DNA from: Chlorobiaceae bacterium
GTDB taxonomy: Bacteria; Bacteroidota; Chlorobiia; Chlorobiales; Chlorobiaceae
Length of the DNA: 6,528 nt
Assembly: GCA_013336025.1 (NCBI GenBank)
Contig: JAAXUM010000106.1
Span: forward strand, 1 to 6,528
Direction: 5' to 3'
The notes under the pieces were generated by a model. It made no database searches and had not been told where the DNA came from. It saw only the letters and a program-made list of their open reading frames with translations. The position numbers and the translations under genes were made by a program. Positions 3,771 to 6,528 of this stretch are shown piece after piece (the stretch's first letter is position 1; every line of letters begins with the position of its first letter).

Positions 3771-6528
3771 GGATTCACGGGCTTCCTTCCTGATCCTTTT
3801 TTTACTCTCCTTTGCAAGCAGCCTGATGCCGGGAATTCTGCATGGCGAAGAGAATAAAAAAGCAGAACAGGAGACTGTGCTCAACGAAGAGGATATGCTG
3901 CTCTGCGTCATTCGACTCGCCGGAGCGACACTCGATGGCAATCTGGTAACCTTTACGACACCTCAAGGCCTTTTTCTTCCCCTTGGCGAAATCAGCCACA
4001 GCCTCGAACTCGGCATTACTGTTGAGCCCTCAGGCAAACGCGCATCAGGACATGTATCCACGCCTTCGCAAACGTTCATGCTCGATATGGGTACATCATC
4101 CATCAAGGTCTCCGGTAAATCTTTCCGGTATGATCCTGCGCTGGTTGTAGCCCTCTCTGACGATATCTATGTCGAGAGCAGACTGCTTGCCGAATGGTTT
4201 GCCATGCGCATCGATGCAAACCGTCTTGATGCTGCCGTCGATATCCGCCCTTTTGAACCTCTCCCCATCCAGCAGCGAATGGCTCGCAGTCAGCGTGGAG
4301 CCAATACATGGGGGTACGGCAGCTTTAATGACCCTGGTTACCCGTTTCTTGACGCGCCATACCGACTCCTTGGCGGCCCGAGCATCGACATCTCCCTTTC
4401 CACTGCCCTGACGGGAGAGGGGTTTGACGCCATCTCACTTGGAAACAACCGTTACTATACCCGCATAACAGGCGATATTTTATGGATGAGCGGCCGACTC
4501 GATCTTTCGGGAGAAATTGCGGGTTCAGGTGGCTCTCTTGTCGGACTTGATAACGCCAACCTGATTCTTGAACGGGTCAGCCCGTCAGGAGGCATCCTCG
4601 GCCCGCTTGACGCAAGGAAAGTTGCAATCGGAGATATCCAGCCTGAGACACTCCCGCTGATCGGCAGCAGTATCGGCCCAGGCATCATGATCAGCAGCTA
4701 CCCGCTCAATCAATCCTCATTTTTCGATAAATTGACCCTGACCGGTTTTCTTGCCAACGGTTGGGATGTGGAGCTCTTCAGTAACGGCAACCTTCTTGAC
4801 TATCGCCCCTCAAACCCGACAGAGAGTTATGCGTTTGCCGATATTCCTCTGATCTATGGTCTGAATGAACTGCGTCTCATCTTCCACGGCCCGCAGGGTG
4901 AACGTCGTGTGGAAACAAATATCTACAACGTTGGCCGAAACATGATTGAACCGGGAAGCTGGAACTACCAGGTTACAGCTACCAACGCAGCACAGCGATC
5001 ACTACTCGCATCGCCAGTCACCTCCCCCGCACCGCTTTTAACCTGGAAAAGCACGCTTGGCATTACCAAATGGCTTACAACAAGTAATTATTTTGCTTCA
5101 GCCCTCATCGGTGAGGAACGTCAGAACTTTGTCGGAGCCGGCCTGAGTGGCTACCTGAAAATGGTTCAACTCGATCTGCAGATGGCCCGAAACCTTGCAA
5201 CCAGCAAATGGGGCCGACAGGCTGGCATTCAGTCGCGATTCGGCCCATTAACACTTTCCGTTCTTTTGCAGGACTATGACCCGGGATGGCAGACGACCAC
5301 CAGTACGATTTCATTCCTGAGGAGATGGGATATACGCCTCGATGGCCTGCATCCGTTCCCGTTTTTCAGAAACTCGAGGCTCGCCATTGCCGCTGCCCAG
5401 ACAGAATATGATGAGACGAAAAAATCGAAAAGTGCCACCATTATAAACAGCAACCGGACCTGGGGCGTCGACCACACACACAATGTGACATTTGAGCGGA
5501 CAACCGACGGCGTTACGGAAAGTGATGCTCTTTCCGGAAGTTCCTATGCAAGCCTTACGCGCAGAAACTTTTCGTTGCGAGCTGAAATTCAGTATGAGCT
5601 TATGCCTGAGCGAATCATCAACAATGTTGCAGCATCCTGCGATCTGCGACTTCCGCATGAGTTACTGCTTGTCAACAACATTGCCTACTCGCCCGCAAGC
5701 AAAGTCCTGAGAACCTCGGTTGGGCTCAACCGCACATCAGGAGCATTCGCTCTGGGAATTACCGGCAACTATGCTACTGATGGCGCATGGAATTTCGGCT
5801 TGCAGGTTTCCACAAACCTGAGCCGCGAACCGGTAAGCGGAAAATGGAAAACCGACGGAAACCTGAGCAGTCAGCAGGCGGGAGTATCAGCCAATGCATA
5901 CCTCGATGCAAACAGGAACCGGAAGAGGGATGCGGAAGAGCAGGAAATCAGGGATGTCGGTTTTTTTGTCAATCAGCAAAGCCACAAAACAACCACAGGA
6001 TCAAACGGCATTGCTTTTCTTCAGGGGCTTGCGCCCAATATCCCTACGGATATCGCCATCTCTCCTTCAACATTGACAGATATCCTCTGGATTCCTGCAG
6101 AAAAGGGGGTGAGAGTAGTGCCGCGGCCTGGTTATCCTGTACCGATAACATTTCCCGTTTGGATCACCGGTGAAGTAAGCGGCACAGCCTTCAGAAGAAA
6201 AGAGGGTATCGAGAGCCCCGCGTCCGGCATTACCATAGAGGCTATCGATAAATCGGGTAAAGTTATTGCAAAAAGCCGTTCGGAATATGACGGCGTTTAC
6301 ATTCTTGGTGCTCTTCCTACCGGGGAGTGCATCATCCGCGTCTCACCTGAACAGGCCGGAAAACTTCGTATCACGGCACCATTCAAAGAGGTAAGCATTC
6401 CTCCGGAGGGCGCAAGCCTTGATAATATCGATCTGATAATGGAAGAGATCCCCATCGAATCTGAAAAAGAGGATCCTGAGAATGACGGAGTAAAACAACT
6501 CTTCGACTCTGATAAAAAAACAACCCCC
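3727..6528 (+). CDS. Usher-like outer-membrane assembly protein (3' truncated by window)
   Basis: The frame is open from 3724 (after TAA 3721-3723) to the right edge, giving 934 residues without a stop. From GTG 3727 the order is: signal peptide (basic n-region, SFLILFLLSFASS at about 20-32, cleavage near residue 40); soluble N-terminal domain at about 55-185 (DMLLCVIRLAG, DIYVESRLLAEWF); beta-rich region at about 193-335; a plug-like Ig domain at about 340-415 (WDVELFSNGNLLD, IYGLNELRLIFHGPQGERR); barrel at about 439-700; a calcium-loop-like motif at 727-738; Cna-B or carboxypeptidase-regulatory-like modules at about 740-905; and an acidic tail. This fits a noncanonical usher that receives chaperone-subunit complexes. 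GTG 3727 has an AGG six bases upstream; GTG 3736, TTG 3742 and TTG 3757 are alternatives. ATG 3826 is excluded because it would remove the signal peptide. The gene overlaps the chaperone by 14-44 bases, suggesting coupled translation. Usher identity rests on architecture and context rather than on a close family match. Confidence 0.75.
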   Translation, partial: MKNVYLPRIRLPFHRDSRASFLILFLLSFASSLMPGILHGEENKKAEQETVLNEEDMLLCVIRLAGATLDGNLVTFTTPQGLFLPLGEISHSLELGITVEPSGKRASGHVSTPSQTFMLDMGTSSIKVSGKSFRYDPALVVALSDDIYVESRLLAEWFAMRIDANRLDAAVDIRPFEPLPIQQRMARSQRGANTWGYGSFNDPGYPFLDAPYRLLGGPSIDISLSTALTGEGFDAISLGNNRYYTRITGDILWMSGRLDLSGEIAGSGGSLVGLDNANLILERVSPSGGILGPLDARKVAIGDIQPETLPLIGSSIGPGIMISSYPLNQSSFFDKLTLTGFLANGWDVELFSNGNLLDYRPSNPTESYAFADIPLIYGLNELRLIFHGPQGERRVETNIYNVGRNMIEPGSWNYQVTATNAAQRSLLASPVTSPAPLLTWKSTLGITKWLTTSNYFASALIGEERQNFVGAGLSGYLKMVQLDLQMARNLATSKWGRQAGIQSRFGPLTLSVLLQDYDPGWQTTTSTISFLRRWDIRLDGLHPFPFFRNSRLAIAAAQTEYDETKKSKSATIINSNRTWGVDHTHNVTFERTTDGVTESDALSGSSYASLTRRNFSLRAEIQYELMPERIINNVAASCDLRLPHELLLVNNIAYSPASKVLRTSVGLNRTSGAFALGITGNYATDGAWNFGLQVSTNLSREPVSGKWKTDGNLSSQQAGVSANAYLDANRNRKRDAEEQEIRDVGFFVNQQSHKTTTGSNGIAFLQGLAPNIPTDIAISPSTLTDILWIPAEKGVRVVPRPGYPVPITFPVWITGEVSGTAFRRKEGIESPASGITIEAIDKSGKVIAKSRSEYDGVYILGALPTGECIIRVSPEQAGKLRITAPFKEVSIPPEGASLDNIDLIMEEIPIESEKEDPENDGVKQLFDSDKKTTP
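5905..5940 (+). other. EF-hand/SdrD-like calcium-binding loop in the usher C-terminal region
   Basis: These codons read DANRNRKRDAEE, with Asp, Asn, Asn, Asp and Glu at loop positions 1, 3, 5, 9 and 12. That is the spacing of EF-hand-like loops in SdrD B-type and dockerin-type domains. The loop lies just after the last barrel strands and before the Ig-like modules, so it may use calcium to stiffen the barrel exit. The Gly usual at position 6 is Arg here, so binding is not certain. Confidence 0.5.

Noticed and set aside
5311..5658. Minus-strand open frame of 115 codons opposite the barrel region
   Set aside because: It is antisense to a continuous barrel-coding frame with no start signals or recognisable product.
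5787..6173. Alternative-frame open frame of 128 codons within the usher-like gene
   Set aside because: It overlaps the Ig-like and calcium-loop coding region in another frame and gives a basic, low-structure peptide. The usher frame explains the sequence better.
3826..6528. ATG 3826 as the start of the usher-like gene
   Set aside because: It would begin after the hydrophobic signal core encoded from about 3784, leaving an outer-membrane protein without an export signal. No ribosome-binding site is seen before it.

Overview
The window holds a compact secretion and assembly locus, all on the + strand, that looks like a divergent chaperone-usher (fimbria-type) system. In order it contains: the 3' part of a large outer-membrane beta-barrel protein (1-1464); a 753-base AT-rich gap with no supported gene; a small secreted DUF4402-type subunit (2218-2742); a very strong intrinsic terminator (2777-2818); a PapD-like periplasmic chaperone (2895-3770); and a large usher-like outer-membrane protein that overlaps the chaperone gene and runs off the right edge (about 3727-6528).

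Organism: coding regions are of roughly balanced GC and the gaps are AT-rich. The proteins have Gram-negative export signals and outer-membrane barrels. Two gaps contain elements resembling the Bacteroidetes promoter (TTTG, 19-20 bases, TAnnTTTG). My best guess is a member of the Bacteroidetes/Chlorobi branch, perhaps a green sulfur bacterium (Chlorobium and relatives). This is an impression from protein and promoter style, with no marker gene to confirm it.

How the genes would work together (inference): the subunit is exported by Sec and captured in the periplasm by the chaperone through its C-terminal strand. It is then handed to the barrel protein for display or polymerisation outside the cell. 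The subunit's C-terminus has the classic pilin layout recognised by PapD-type chaperones: a penultimate Tyr, a Gly 14 residues from the end, and alternating hydrophobic residues between them. The terminator after the subunit gene would keep subunit transcripts in excess over chaperone and usher, as expected if the subunit is polymerised. A possible second promoter directly after the terminator could drive chaperone and usher separately.

The truncated first gene and the last gene share the same C-terminal plan: barrel, a first Ig/Cna-B-like module, then a carboxypeptidase-regulatory-like module. They are probably paralogous ushers, so a second related set may lie to the left. Only the last gene has an intact EF-hand/SdrD-like calcium loop at the barrel exit. 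No tRNA, rRNA, CRISPR array, insertion sequence or phage gene was seen.
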